8,075 nt of DNA from positions 1 to 8,075 of the forward strand of contig CAJTTQ010000025.1 in assembly GCA_910579145.1 (NCBI GenBank), written 5' to 3'. The DNA comes from an uncultured Eubacterium sp. (GTDB lineage Bacteria; Bacillota; Clostridia; Lachnospirales; Lachnospiraceae). The notes beneath the pieces are model-generated. The model worked only from the letters and a program-made list of their open reading frames with translations, was not told the origin of the DNA and did not search any database. This document shows, piece by piece, positions 1-6,095 of this stretch (position 1 is the first letter of the stretch; each line of letters begins with the position of its first letter). The position numbers were made by a program, and so were the translations under genes.

Positions 1-2
1 AA

Positions 3-1040
3 ACGCTGATGCCGGCAGATGTACAGTTTTATAATTATATCAAGGTCAACGACGATGTGAGGGGAGTAAAAGATAAGACGCCCATCAGCGAATACCTAAA
101 ACACAAAAAGGTGGATCCTCATATGTTTAGCGAGTCGGCAGAGGTACTTTTATATATGTATCAGGAAGAGGATATGTCGGTTTATAATGAAGTGGGGGGC
201 GGAAACGTTTTTACAACTGGCGCGATCCTGGCGCAAAGTGATTATAACAAGGTGGCGGAGATCAATGGCTTGGAGCCGGTCTCTTTGGAGAAGGATGAAT
301 ACACGATCGTAGCAAATTATGATTACATCGTGCCGGAGTGGAATAAGAGGATGCTCGCCGGACAGAAGATCCATCTGGCGGGGAAAGAATACCATCCTGC
401 CAGTTCCGAGTGCGTGAATGGTTTTCTGCAGATGTCCGCAAATCCGACGAACTCAGGATTTACCGTAGTTCCGGATGAAGCGGTTTCGGATGAAAATCTG
501 ATGCCGTACAGTTGGTTTTATATCGCGAATTATAATAAAAATTACGCCAAAGGGGTGGAATACGTAGAACAGTTTCTAAATAATGAAACATTCAAAAAGA
601 GTCTGGGCAGCCATACTTATGTCGAGACTAGGGAGTATATGTTGTCAAAGAGTATTAGTCTTGCCTCTCTTATTGTATTTTTAGGACTGTATTTAGGAAT
701 CATTTTCCTGCTGGCAAGTTCGGCGCTGCTGTCTCTAAAGGAGCTGACTCAGGCGGCTGACAACCGTGACAAATACGAGATCCTGAGAAAGATCGGGATT
801 GATGAAAAGATGATCCATCGCTCGCTGTTCCGGCAAAACGCGATCTTTTTCGGAATGCCCCTCGGGCTTGCGGTCATACACTCCATTTTCGGGATACAGG
901 TGTGTACGTATGTTTTAGAGGTGTTTGGAAAATCAGGATTGACACAGGCCATTGTGATGACGGCAGTAGGATTGCTCGTCATCTATATGATCTACTTTAT
1001 CATCACGTATCGCTGCAGCCGCAGAATCATCCGAGACTGA
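3..1040 (+). CDS. FtsX/BceB-type ABC transporter permease, 3' portion (5' end outside window)
   Basis: The reading frame is open from the first complete codon at the left edge, so this is the C-terminal part (about 345 residues) of a larger membrane protein. Counting from the Met at position 9, residues 1-210 are mostly soluble and would be the large external domain. Three hydrophobic segments follow at about 214-242, 278-300 and 312-334. Between the first two lies the stretch EILRKIGIDEKMI, typical of the cytoplasmic loop of FtsX-like permeases. A large external domain followed by three terminal helices matches the 10-helix BceB family, which works with an ATPase in sensing and resisting cell-wall-active peptides. 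That specific role is inferred from family resemblance. The ATPase and any two-component regulators would lie upstream, out of view. It ends 50 bp before the convergent DUF4130 gene. Confidence 0.85.
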   Translation, partial: TLMPADVQFYNYIKVNDDVRGVKDKTPISEYLKHKKVDPHMFSESAEVLLYMYQEEDMSVYNEVGGGNVFTTGAILAQSDYNKVAEINGLEPVSLEKDEYTIVANYDYIVPEWNKRMLAGQKIHLAGKEYHPASSECVNGFLQMSANPTNSGFTVVPDEAVSDENLMPYSWFYIANYNKNYAKGVEYVEQFLNNETFKKSLGSHTYVETREYMLSKSISLASLIVFLGLYLGIIFLLASSALLSLKELTQAADNRDKYEILRKIGIDEKMIHRSLFRQNAIFFGMPLGLAVIHSIFGIQVCTYVLEVFGKSGLTQAIVMTAVGLLVIYMIYFIITYRCSRRIIRD

Positions 1041-1050
1041 TGCCGTTTGG

Positions 1051-1093
1051 TGAGCTGTACCGCTTTTTGGGCGAAAGAGAGCGGTACGGCTCA
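1051..1093. terminator. Stem-loop between convergent genes, possible bidirectional transcript end
   Basis: Positions 1051-1064 pair with 1080-1093 over 14 bp with a single G-U wobble, enclosing a 15-nt loop. The stem sits between the permease stop and the DUF4130 gene, and the right arm contains the stop codon of the latter. Neither strand has a proper U-tract after the stem. It may therefore work as a 3'-end stabilising or processing hairpin rather than a classical intrinsic terminator. Confidence 0.5.
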
Positions 1094-1876
1094 TTGATCA
1101 GGATGGAACTCTTTCATGTATTTACGGAAACGGAGTGGAAGCATTTGCATTTGGAGTCGCGGATTGATTCGCTCTTTAATCGCGATCGAATCGACAAAGG
1201 TTTTCCAAAGCTTCCGCCAAAGTTCCTCGTTCTCAGAGTATTCGGGCGTAAAAGAATCAAAATCGAGATCGTTTGTCGTCATCAGGGAACAGCCCTTATC
1301 GATCTCGTGAATGAGCATGCTGCCGCGGACGGTATCCACAATGATCCAGTTCTCTCCGGAAAAGCGGTCTGAAAAATGTTCCGCTAAATAGGGGAGAATG
1401 GCGCATTTAGGATTGATACGGGCGAACAGGAAACCATTTTTCAGCTCTTCAAAACGAAGAAATTGCAGTAATTTCTGTATTTCATTATTTGTACTCCGTT
1501 CCAGTTCCATCAGAAACGCCACGTTTGGTTCGGTGAGATAGGAGAGTACTTTTTTTCCCATTTTCAAGGCAAGGATGATAACCCGGTAGATTGCGTCCGC
1601 TTTTTCCACATCAGCGGATACGGATGCTTTTTGAATAAACTCATAGACATCGTCCCCGATCTTATCCTGTATCGTGCGTGCGACTTTTACTGCCTTTTCG
1701 TAATCTGTGAGTACGGTTATATAAGTGGTCAGAAGTTCCTGATTATAGTATTGGCTGGCAATCTTTATGTGGTTCCTGCCATGTCCGTGCCGCTCTGCGA
1801 ACGCATCGTACACCGCGGTAAAAATACCTTCGATCGAGTCCTCGCACAAGTATATATATCGTTCGGTTCCGTCCAT
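1091..1876 (-). CDS. DUF4130 / TIGR03915-family putative DNA repair protein
   Basis: The protein has 261 residues. The start was set at the ATG at 1876, which reads MDGTERYIY, because GGGAGG (1882-1887 on the complement) lies 5 nt upstream. An in-frame start at 1900 has no such support. The family hallmarks lie in the C-terminal half: FLFARINPK (149-157), HFSDRFSGENWIIVD (167-181), and IAIKERINPR followed by MLPLRFRKYM (231-254). These match DUF4130, found alone in Firmicutes (TIGR03915) and fused to UdgX-type uracil-DNA glycosylases elsewhere. The family is annotated as probable DNA metabolism, and its biochemical activity is not established. It is the downstream gene of an operon with the radical SAM gene, starting 53 nt after that gene's stop. 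The pairing is the usual one and suggests the two proteins act together. Confidence 0.85.
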   Translation of the reverse strand: MDGTERYIYLCEDSIEGIFTAVYDAFAERHGHGRNHIKIASQYYNQELLTTYITVLTDYEKAVKVARTIQDKIGDDVYEFIQKASVSADVEKADAIYRVIILALKMGKKVLSYLTEPNVAFLMELERSTNNEIQKLLQFLRFEELKNGFLFARINPKCAILPYLAEHFSDRFSGENWIIVDTVRGSMLIHEIDKGCSLMTTNDLDFDSFTPEYSENEELWRKLWKTFVDSIAIKERINPRLQMQMLPLRFRKYMKEFHPDQ

Positions 1877-1929
1877 TTTTTCCTCCCTTCCCGGTTGCAT
1901 TTATTTAGGGGGTTCGTCCATCTATGCGG

Positions 1930-3477
1930 CTATTCATCGATAAAATCGAGCAACGACATCTGCTCATACATATTTTCCCCCGTGACAGAGGCGGGAAGGC
2001 GTTCCCGCAGTCCTAGTAGATTCGTAAGGATAAACCGTTCGTTCAGCTTCAGCGGGATCATCGTCTTTCCCCCGCATGTGATGAAGTACATCGCCCGCTT
2101 TAAGACGACGCCGAACTTCTTCAGTGATGCAAAATCTAAATGACCGAGCCGTCTCGCGGCCAGTATGCGCCGGGCCGACTTGACGCCTACACCGGGGATC
2201 CTTAGAAGGGTATGATAATCGGCAGTCTGAACTTCGACCGGAAAAAAGGCTAAATGGTTTAGCGCCCAGTTGCATTTGGGATCGATCTGGACGTTTAGGA
2301 ACGGGGTATCTTCTGTAATGATCTCTTCTGCCTCAAACTGGTAAAACCGCAAAAGAAAATCGGCCTGATATAAACGGTGCTCGCGCAGCAAGGGAGGTCC
2401 GCCTTTTAACTCCGGGAGAACCGGGTCATGGGTTGTGTTGACAAAAGCGGAATAGAAGACCCGTTTGAGATCAAATTGTTTATACATCGCTGCTGCCATA
2501 TGGACGATCTCATAGTCGCTTTCGTTGGATGCGCCTACGATCATCTGTGTACTCTGGCCGGCTGGGACAAAGCTGGCATCTGGATGAAACTCCTGCAGGG
2601 AAAAATTTTGTTTTTCGGTTACCGGCAACTGTTTTTTTGAATACGTGTCTATATGTGGCGTTCCACCAGTCGGCGAACTGTTTAAGGGCATGCCGCTGTC
2701 TGGCATCCGGTCGGATGGGAGGCCGTTGGTTGTTGAACGTACAGTCGCGGCCGCGGCGCGTTCTGTCAGCGGCGTTGTGTCAGAAAACGTCTCGTCTTCC
2801 GGGGCGGTGCCAATGCGCATTTGGTTTTTGACACCAGGTAATTTTCGCCCTTCGAGCAGGAGACGGTTTTCTTTTCGGCCGACCTGAATCTGACGCATCG
2901 GGGTTAGTAAGGTTTTTCTGGATTTTTGGGGAGCTAGTGTCTGTAAACCGGCGGATGTGGGCATTTCCAGATTTACACTCATGCGGTCTGCCAGCCAGCC
3001 TGTTTTTTCGATGAGGAGGGGATCCGCGCCCGGAATGGCTTTGACATGTATATAGCCATTAAATCTGTATCGGCTGCGAAGGAGATAGATCGCCTGATAA
3101 ATCTGCTCCATCGTAAAGTCGGGGTTTTTTCGGATGCCAGAGCTGAGGAACAATCCTTCGATATAATTCCTGCGGTAAAAGGAGATCGTCAGTTCCGCAA
3201 TCTCTTCCGGTGTGAAATAGGCCCGCGGAATATCATTGGAAAGGCGGTTCTGACAGTATTTGCAATCGTACACGCATTCATTCGTCTGTAAAATTTTCAA
3301 TAGGGAAATACATCTTCCATCGGCGGCAAAACAGTGGCAGAGACCGGCGGATACAGCATTTCCCATCGTGCCTTTTACGCCCTTCCGGCTGGTGCCGCTG
3401 GATGTACACGCGACATCGTACTTGGCAGCGTCGGATAGTATTTCGAGTTTATGAAAAATCTCGGTGGTGAGTTCCAT
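1930..3477 (-). CDS. TIGR03916-family radical SAM protein with helix-hairpin-helix, putative DNA modification/repair
   Basis: A 515-residue protein starting at the ATG at 3477 (MELTTEIFHKLE). A GTG three codons upstream at 3486 is an alternative; neither has a strong ribosome binding site. The radical SAM cluster motif CVYDCKYC provides C68, C72 and C75, preceded by extra cysteines C47, C49 and C56. Conserved family stretches follow: GLFLSSGI, VNLEMPTS, then FVPAGQSTQMIVGAS at about 303-317. Near the C terminus LLRIPGVGVKSARRILAARR (424-443) is a helix-hairpin-helix DNA-binding motif. The family (TIGR03916) co-occurs with DUF4130 and is thought to act on DNA; its substrate is unknown. It is longer than the usual 400-430 residues because of a low-complexity segment at about 202-297. 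It is the promoter-proximal gene of the leftward operon and may be LexA-controlled (see the operator entry). Confidence 0.88.
   Translation of the reverse strand: MELTTEIFHKLEILSDAAKYDVACTSSGTSRKGVKGTMGNAVSAGLCHCFAADGRCISLLKILQTNECVYDCKYCQNRLSNDIPRAYFTPEEIAELTISFYRRNYIEGLFLSSGIRKNPDFTMEQIYQAIYLLRSRYRFNGYIHVKAIPGADPLLIEKTGWLADRMSVNLEMPTSAGLQTLAPQKSRKTLLTPMRQIQVGRKENRLLLEGRKLPGVKNQMRIGTAPEDETFSDTTPLTERAAAATVRSTTNGLPSDRMPDSGMPLNSSPTGGTPHIDTYSKKQLPVTEKQNFSLQEFHPDASFVPAGQSTQMIVGASNESDYEIVHMAAAMYKQFDLKRVFYSAFVNTTHDPVLPELKGGPPLLREHRLYQADFLLRFYQFEAEEIITEDTPFLNVQIDPKCNWALNHLAFFPVEVQTADYHTLLRIPGVGVKSARRILAARRLGHLDFASLKKFGVVLKRAMYFITCGGKTMIPLKLNERFILTNLLGLRERLPASVTGENMYEQMSLLDFIDE
2587..2874 (-). other. 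Low-complexity insertion inside the radical SAM gene (about residues 202-297)
   Basis: Between the conserved LLTPMRQIQ and FVPAGQSTQ blocks lies about 95 residues rich in Ser, Thr, Pro, Gly, Arg and Lys, with no hydrophobic core pattern and short MP/TP-containing turns. In the family as I know it these blocks are separated by only 20-30 residues. The DNA of this stretch is visibly more GC-rich than its flanks and includes a GCGGCCGC. The frame is preserved and the downstream domains look intact, so this appears to be a disordered linker rather than damage. Confidence 0.6.
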
Positions 3478-3517
3478 TTTATGCACCGGGGAAGAGATAA
3501 AATCCCCTACTCCTTTC

Positions 3518-3531
3518 CGAACGTTTGTTTA
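3518..3531 (-). promoter_or_regulatory. Putative LexA/DinR (SOS) box of the radical SAM-DUF4130 operon
   Basis: Read in the operon direction the 14 bases are TAAACAAACGTTCG. Against the Bacillus-type SOS consensus CGAACRNRYGTTYG only the first two bases differ, so 11 of 13 specified positions match. It lies 5 bp downstream of the putative -10 box and covers the expected transcription start, a normal place for a repressor site. The assignment rests on consensus matching and on the repair-like function of the genes. Confidence 0.5.
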
Positions 3532-3536
3532 CTAAT

Positions 3537-3565
3537 AATATAGCACATATGTTTGGGGAATGCAA
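3537..3565 (-). promoter_or_regulatory. Sigma-A-like promoter of the radical SAM-DUF4130 operon
   Basis: On the complement, TTGCAT (3560-3565) is followed after exactly 17 bp by TATATT (3537-3542). The -10 matches consensus at five of six positions and the -35 is only fair. The predicted start of transcription near 3530 leaves a leader of about 50 nt before the ATG at 3477. Confidence 0.55.
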
Positions 3566-3585
3566 GGATTTTTTTGTCTATAATT

Positions 3586-3615
3586 TTGACAGAAGTTGGT
3601 AAGACTAAGAATTAA
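3586..3615 (+). promoter_or_regulatory. rbr: Probable promoter of the rubrerythrin gene
   Basis: A perfect TTGACA lies at 3586-3591. The -10 is poor: AATTAA at 3610-3615 with 18-bp spacing is the best fit. A perfect TATAAT at 3579-3584 is an alternative -10, but has no good -35 in front of it. Either choice gives a short leader before the ribosome binding site at 3645-3650. I see no clear PerR-type operator here. Confidence 0.4.
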
Positions 3616-3656
3616 CCATGTTTCATCAAAAAATAACAGGATATAGGAGGAAGATC

Positions 3657-4253
3657 ATGGCAGTAGAATTTAAAAACAGTGAGACGAAGGATAATTTGAT
3701 GAGGGCGTTTGCCGGAGAGAGCCAGGCGAGAAACCGCTATACGTTTGCGGCGGAAAAAGCAAAGGAGCAGAAGCAGGAGGTGGTTTCCAGAGTATTTATG
3801 TTCACGGCAGAACAGGAAAAGCAGCACGCGGAAATTTTCTACAATCATTTGAAAGAACTTGCGGGGGAAACGATCCATGTAGATGGCGGTTATCCGGTGG
3901 ATCTATCAGATGATCTTGGGGAACTTCTGCGGAAGGCACAGCATAACGAGTACGAGGAACATGATGATGTGTATAAGAATTTTGCGCAGAAAGCTACGGA
4001 AGAAGGGTTTACCAAAGTGGCAAAATCCTTTCTTCTGATCGCGGAGATTGAAAAAGTCCACGGGGACCGGTTTGGCAGGTTTGCGGACTATCTCGAGCAG
4101 AATAAGCTGTATGTGTCGGATGTAAAGACGGGCTGGATGTGTCTGAATTGTGGATTTGTGTATGAAGGGGAAAAAGCACCTGAGAAATGTCCGGTGTGTG
4201 ACAGCGATAAGGGGTATTTTATCCGGATTGAGCTGAGTCCGTTCACAGAATGA
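3657..4253 (+). CDS. rbr: Rubrerythrin (diiron plus rubredoxin-like domain)
   Basis: A 198-residue protein, close to the usual 190-195 for classical rubrerythrin. The start at 3657 follows AGGAGG (3645-3650) by 6 nt; an in-frame ATG at 3618 has no ribosome binding site. The N-terminal four-helix ferritin-like domain shows likely diiron ligands E21, E54 with H57 (ExxH), E98 and E101, and E132 with H135 (ExxH). The C-terminal rubredoxin-like domain has C162xxC165 and C178xxC181 separated by 12 residues, binding one FeS4 iron. The protein is cytoplasmic and reduces hydrogen peroxide to water using electrons from NADH via rubredoxin or other carriers, part of oxygen defence in anaerobes. It is monocistronic, divergent from the repair operon, and ends at a clear terminator. 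Confidence 0.96.
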   Translation: MAVEFKNSETKDNLMRAFAGESQARNRYTFAAEKAKEQKQEVVSRVFMFTAEQEKQHAEIFYNHLKELAGETIHVDGGYPVDLSDDLGELLRKAQHNEYEEHDDVYKNFAQKATEEGFTKVAKSFLLIAEIEKVHGDRFGRFADYLEQNKLYVSDVKTGWMCLNCGFVYEGEKAPEKCPVCDSDKGYFIRIELSPFTE

Positions 4254-4284
4254 TTGTTCTAAAATTAATTGGTGTTTGAAATAG

Positions 4285-4335
4285 AAAAGCAGATCAGGTC
4301 TACTTGGTATAAGTAGAGCGGTCTGCTTTTATTTT
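4285..4335 (+). terminator. rbr: Intrinsic terminator after rubrerythrin
   Basis: An outer stem pairs 4285-4295 with 4320-4330 (11 bp, one G-U wobble). An inner stem pairs TCTACTT at 4299-4305 with AAGTAGA at 4311-4317 around a 5-nt loop. The right arm ends in TTTT followed by ATTTTG. The AAAA/TTTT base of the stem could also serve the opposite strand. Confidence 0.85.
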
Positions 4336-4370
4336 GTATTCACAAAGCGGGTTCAAAAGGTACAGATTTT

Positions 4371-4395
4371 TTCGTAGAGTATCCCACTCTGCGAA
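4371..4395. repeat. Inverted repeat, 10-bp arms
   Basis: TTCGTAGAGT and ACTCTGCGAA pair with one G-U wobble around a 5-nt loop. The T-run precedes the hairpin on the + strand, so it is not a terminator in either direction. It lies within 45 bp of the rubrerythrin terminator, where the foreign DNA appears to begin. Confidence 0.6.
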
Positions 4396-4478
4396 CGCAC
4401 AATATACAAGTTATCATTCAAATTATACCGTTCACCGGAAAATTTGTCAACATTTTTGTCATATTTCGGCCAATGGAG

Positions 4479-4496
4479 TCGAATTAACTCGAATTA
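4479..4496. repeat. Tandem pair of TCGAATTA, 10-bp period
   Basis: Two exact 8-bp copies start 10 bp apart, i.e. on the same helix face, about 115 bp upstream of the integrase start. A second pair, TTTGTCA, lies just upstream at 4443 and 4455. They may be protein-binding sites for an integrase or excisionase. Confidence 0.4.
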
Positions 4497-4609
4497 TTCT
4501 GCAAAATGCACGAATATTTATAGGGGATATGTTCGGAGAACTTGTTTTCACATGGGTTTCTGTTTATTACCCGTCAAAAAAATAGTCAAAGCATAAGGAA
4601 GGTGGTAAG

Positions 4610-5629
4610 ATGCCGAGGAAAGGCGAGAACATTTATAAGCGCAAGGATGGAAGATGGGAAGGCCGCTATATCAGGACTTACGAGGGGAGCCGTGCGAGAT
4701 ATGGTTATATATACGGAAAGTCCTACAGTGATGTCAAGAAAGAACTCATCGAAAAAAAAGCAGGCGCCGGTATCGGGAAAGAGCGCAAAGAGGTACAGGA
4801 CGATCTGTTTACGAATATAAGCGATCTGTGGCTGGATTCATGCAAAAATGTCTGTAAAGAATCCACCATCATCAAGTACAAAAATCTTTTGGAATATTAT
4901 ATTAAACCGTATATGGAAAATACCCGCATTAGCGCGATCGATACGCATATGATCACGGATATGCTGCTCGAGTTAGCTTGCAGCGGCGGCAGAAAGAGCG
5001 TCGGGTTATCGGTAAAAACGATCTCAGACATTTCGTCTATCATGCGGCGGATCCGAAAATTCGCGCTTGCAAAAAACTTTTGCCTGGATTTTGAAATCGA
5101 GGAGATCCGGTTAAGGAAGGAGCCAAGGGAGTTACGGATCTTTGATCGGAAGGAACAGTCGCTGCTATGTGATTTTTTGCTAGACAATAAGTGCCTGTGC
5201 CATGCGGGAATGCTCATCTGTTTATATACAGGCATACGGATCGGCGAATTGTGCGCGCTGCAATGGGACGATATTTCGCTCGAGAAGAAAACGCTTCATA
5301 TCCAAAAGACGATGCTTCGGATCCAGACAGATGACGAAAATCAAAAGACGAAAGTCGTCATTACGCCACCGAAGAGTTCGTGTTCTGTGCGGACGATCCC
5401 GGTACAGGATATGCTCGTTGAGTATCTGGCACGGTTTGAAGAGGGACCGGATGCGTATCTGCTGACCGGAAGCGCGGAAAAATATATAGAGCCGCGGACA
5501 ATGCAGAACCGGTTTAAGTCGGTGCTGAACAAATGCGGCATCCACAGCGCGAATTTTCACGCCCTGCGCCACACGTTTGCGACCAGATGTGTGGAGGCGG
5601 GGTTTGGTAGATCAGACACTTTCTTATAA
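4610..5629 (+). pseudogene. Tyrosine recombinase/integrase, truncated at the C terminus
   Basis: The frame encodes 339 residues, of which about 332 belong to the integrase. The N terminus (KRKDGRWEGRYIR) resembles the AP2-like arm-binding domain of Tn916/phage integrases. A SAM-like core-binding domain spans about 68-155 and the catalytic domain begins near 175. Visible catalytic residues are R210 in YTGIRIGEL, K255 in PPKSSCSVRT, and H317xxR320 in HALRHTFATRCVEAGF. The sequence then leaves the family: the usual next segment with LGH and the tyrosine nucleophile near RYVH is absent, replaced by GRSDTFL and a stop. Without the tyrosine it should not cleave or join DNA, though it could still bind its sites. 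The break at about 5605 coincides with the start of a different coding remnant in another frame, pointing to a deletion. The upstream ribosome binding site is intact. Confidence 0.88.
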
Positions 5630-5912
5630 AGATATGACAAGTTCTGTAAAAGTTACGAAGGGGACTTCTGCAGATGGATCATCTATACCGATCACGTTTG
5701 TGAATAGCGGCACTTCGTATGTGGGTGCCAGAGGGGTTATTTTCTTTTACAACGCGGCAAAACAGGTCATTGCGGTAGATACGATTTCAGCGTCACTTTA
5801 TGCTGGTGAAACGAAGTATGATGACGTATATGTTCCTTATGATTATGAGACAGAGGATTATTCTCGTATCAAATATGCAAGTACAGAAATTTTTTATTAC
5901 GCATATGAATAG
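5604..5912 (+). pseudogene. 3' remnant of an unrelated gene encoding a beta-rich (FxLYD-like) domain
   Basis: From about 5604 a second frame carries LVDQTLSYKDMTSSVKVTKG and continues to a stop at 5910-5912, about 102 residues. The pattern of alternating hydrophobic residues (ITFVNSG, GVIFFYNAAKQVIAVD, then LYAGETKYDDVYVPYD, ending IFYYAYE) looks like the C-terminal beta-sandwich domain of secreted or lipoprotein hypotheticals common in Lachnospiraceae. The frame opens further upstream at 5577, but that part lies inside the integrase and reads as nonsense. No ribosome binding site precedes the first usable ATG at 5634. The 5' end (signal peptide and first domains) is therefore missing, and this is most simply the far side of the deletion that truncated the integrase. 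The family assignment is from memory of similar sequences. Confidence 0.65.
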
Positions 5913-5953
5913 TCTTTGAACAAAATTTCACACAGATATTTATAGAAGTGAGG

Positions 5954-5981
5954 GGGCAGTTTGAAATAACTGTCCTTTTTT
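5954..5981 (+). terminator. Intrinsic terminator after the beta-domain remnant
   Basis: GGGCAGTT (5954-5961) pairs with AACTGTCC (5968-5975) with one wobble around a 6-nt loop, followed directly by six T residues (5976-5981). Confidence 0.85.
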
Positions 5982-6025
5982 GTAGTAATGGGAACAGCTG
6001 GGAAGTCACGTCTTGTAAAGTCAAC

Positions 6026-6054
6026 TTGTAAAAGCAGGCGGTTTATGATAATAT
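6026..6054 (+). promoter_or_regulatory. Promoter of the Rpn-family nuclease gene
   Basis: TTGTAA (6026-6031) and TAATAT (6049-6054) are 17 bp apart; an overlapping GATAAT at 6047-6052 is an alternative -10. The -35 lies in the second of two direct copies of CTTGTAAA (6012-6019 and 6025-6032), which could form an operator. The leader to the ATG at 6096 is about 35 nt. Confidence 0.5.
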
Positions 6055-6095
6055 GAAAACATAAAAATTGAAAGCGGGTGGGGAGATTGAAAGCT

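Larger units (their letters stand above)
4336..4609. other. AT-rich non-coding region between rubrerythrin terminator and integrase remnant
   Basis: No credible gene here. It holds a 10-bp inverted repeat (4371-4380 with 4386-4395), two copies of TTTGTCA (4443-4449 and 4455-4461) and two copies of TCGAATTA (4479-4486 and 4489-4496). A weak promoter, TTGTTT at 4542 and TATTAC at 4565 with 17-bp spacing, may read into the integrase. Its ribosome binding site is AGGAAGGTGG at 4596-4605. The paired direct repeats could be integrase arm-type sites. This is inferred from position only. Confidence 0.4.

Noticed and set aside
1631..3454. Several + strand open frames of 64-170 codons
   Set aside because: They lie opposite the DUF4130 and radical SAM genes, whose motifs are clear on the complement; they are shadow frames with no ribosome binding sites or recognisable motifs.
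3566..3656. PerR-type peroxide operator upstream of rubrerythrin
   Set aside because: The AT-rich TATAATTTTG stretch does not form the two-fold symmetric TTATAATNATTATAA pattern.
3618..3656. Upstream in-frame ATG as an N-terminal extension of rubrerythrin
   Set aside because: There is no ribosome binding site for 3618, whereas 3657 has AGGAGG at 6 nt and MAVEFKNSET is the usual family N terminus.
4371..4395. Inverted repeat read as a terminator
   Set aside because: The T-run lies before the stem on the + strand and becomes an A-run after the stem on the complement, so neither direction gives a U-tract.
4531..4541. GTTC-GGA-GAAC as a LexA box for the integrase
   Set aside because: The half-sites are in the wrong order relative to GAAC-N4-GTTC, so it is not an SOS box.
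5577..5912. A complete 111-codon gene starting at ATG 5577
   Set aside because: The first nine codons lie inside the integrase coding sequence in another frame, no ribosome binding site precedes 5577, and family-like sequence only begins near 5604.
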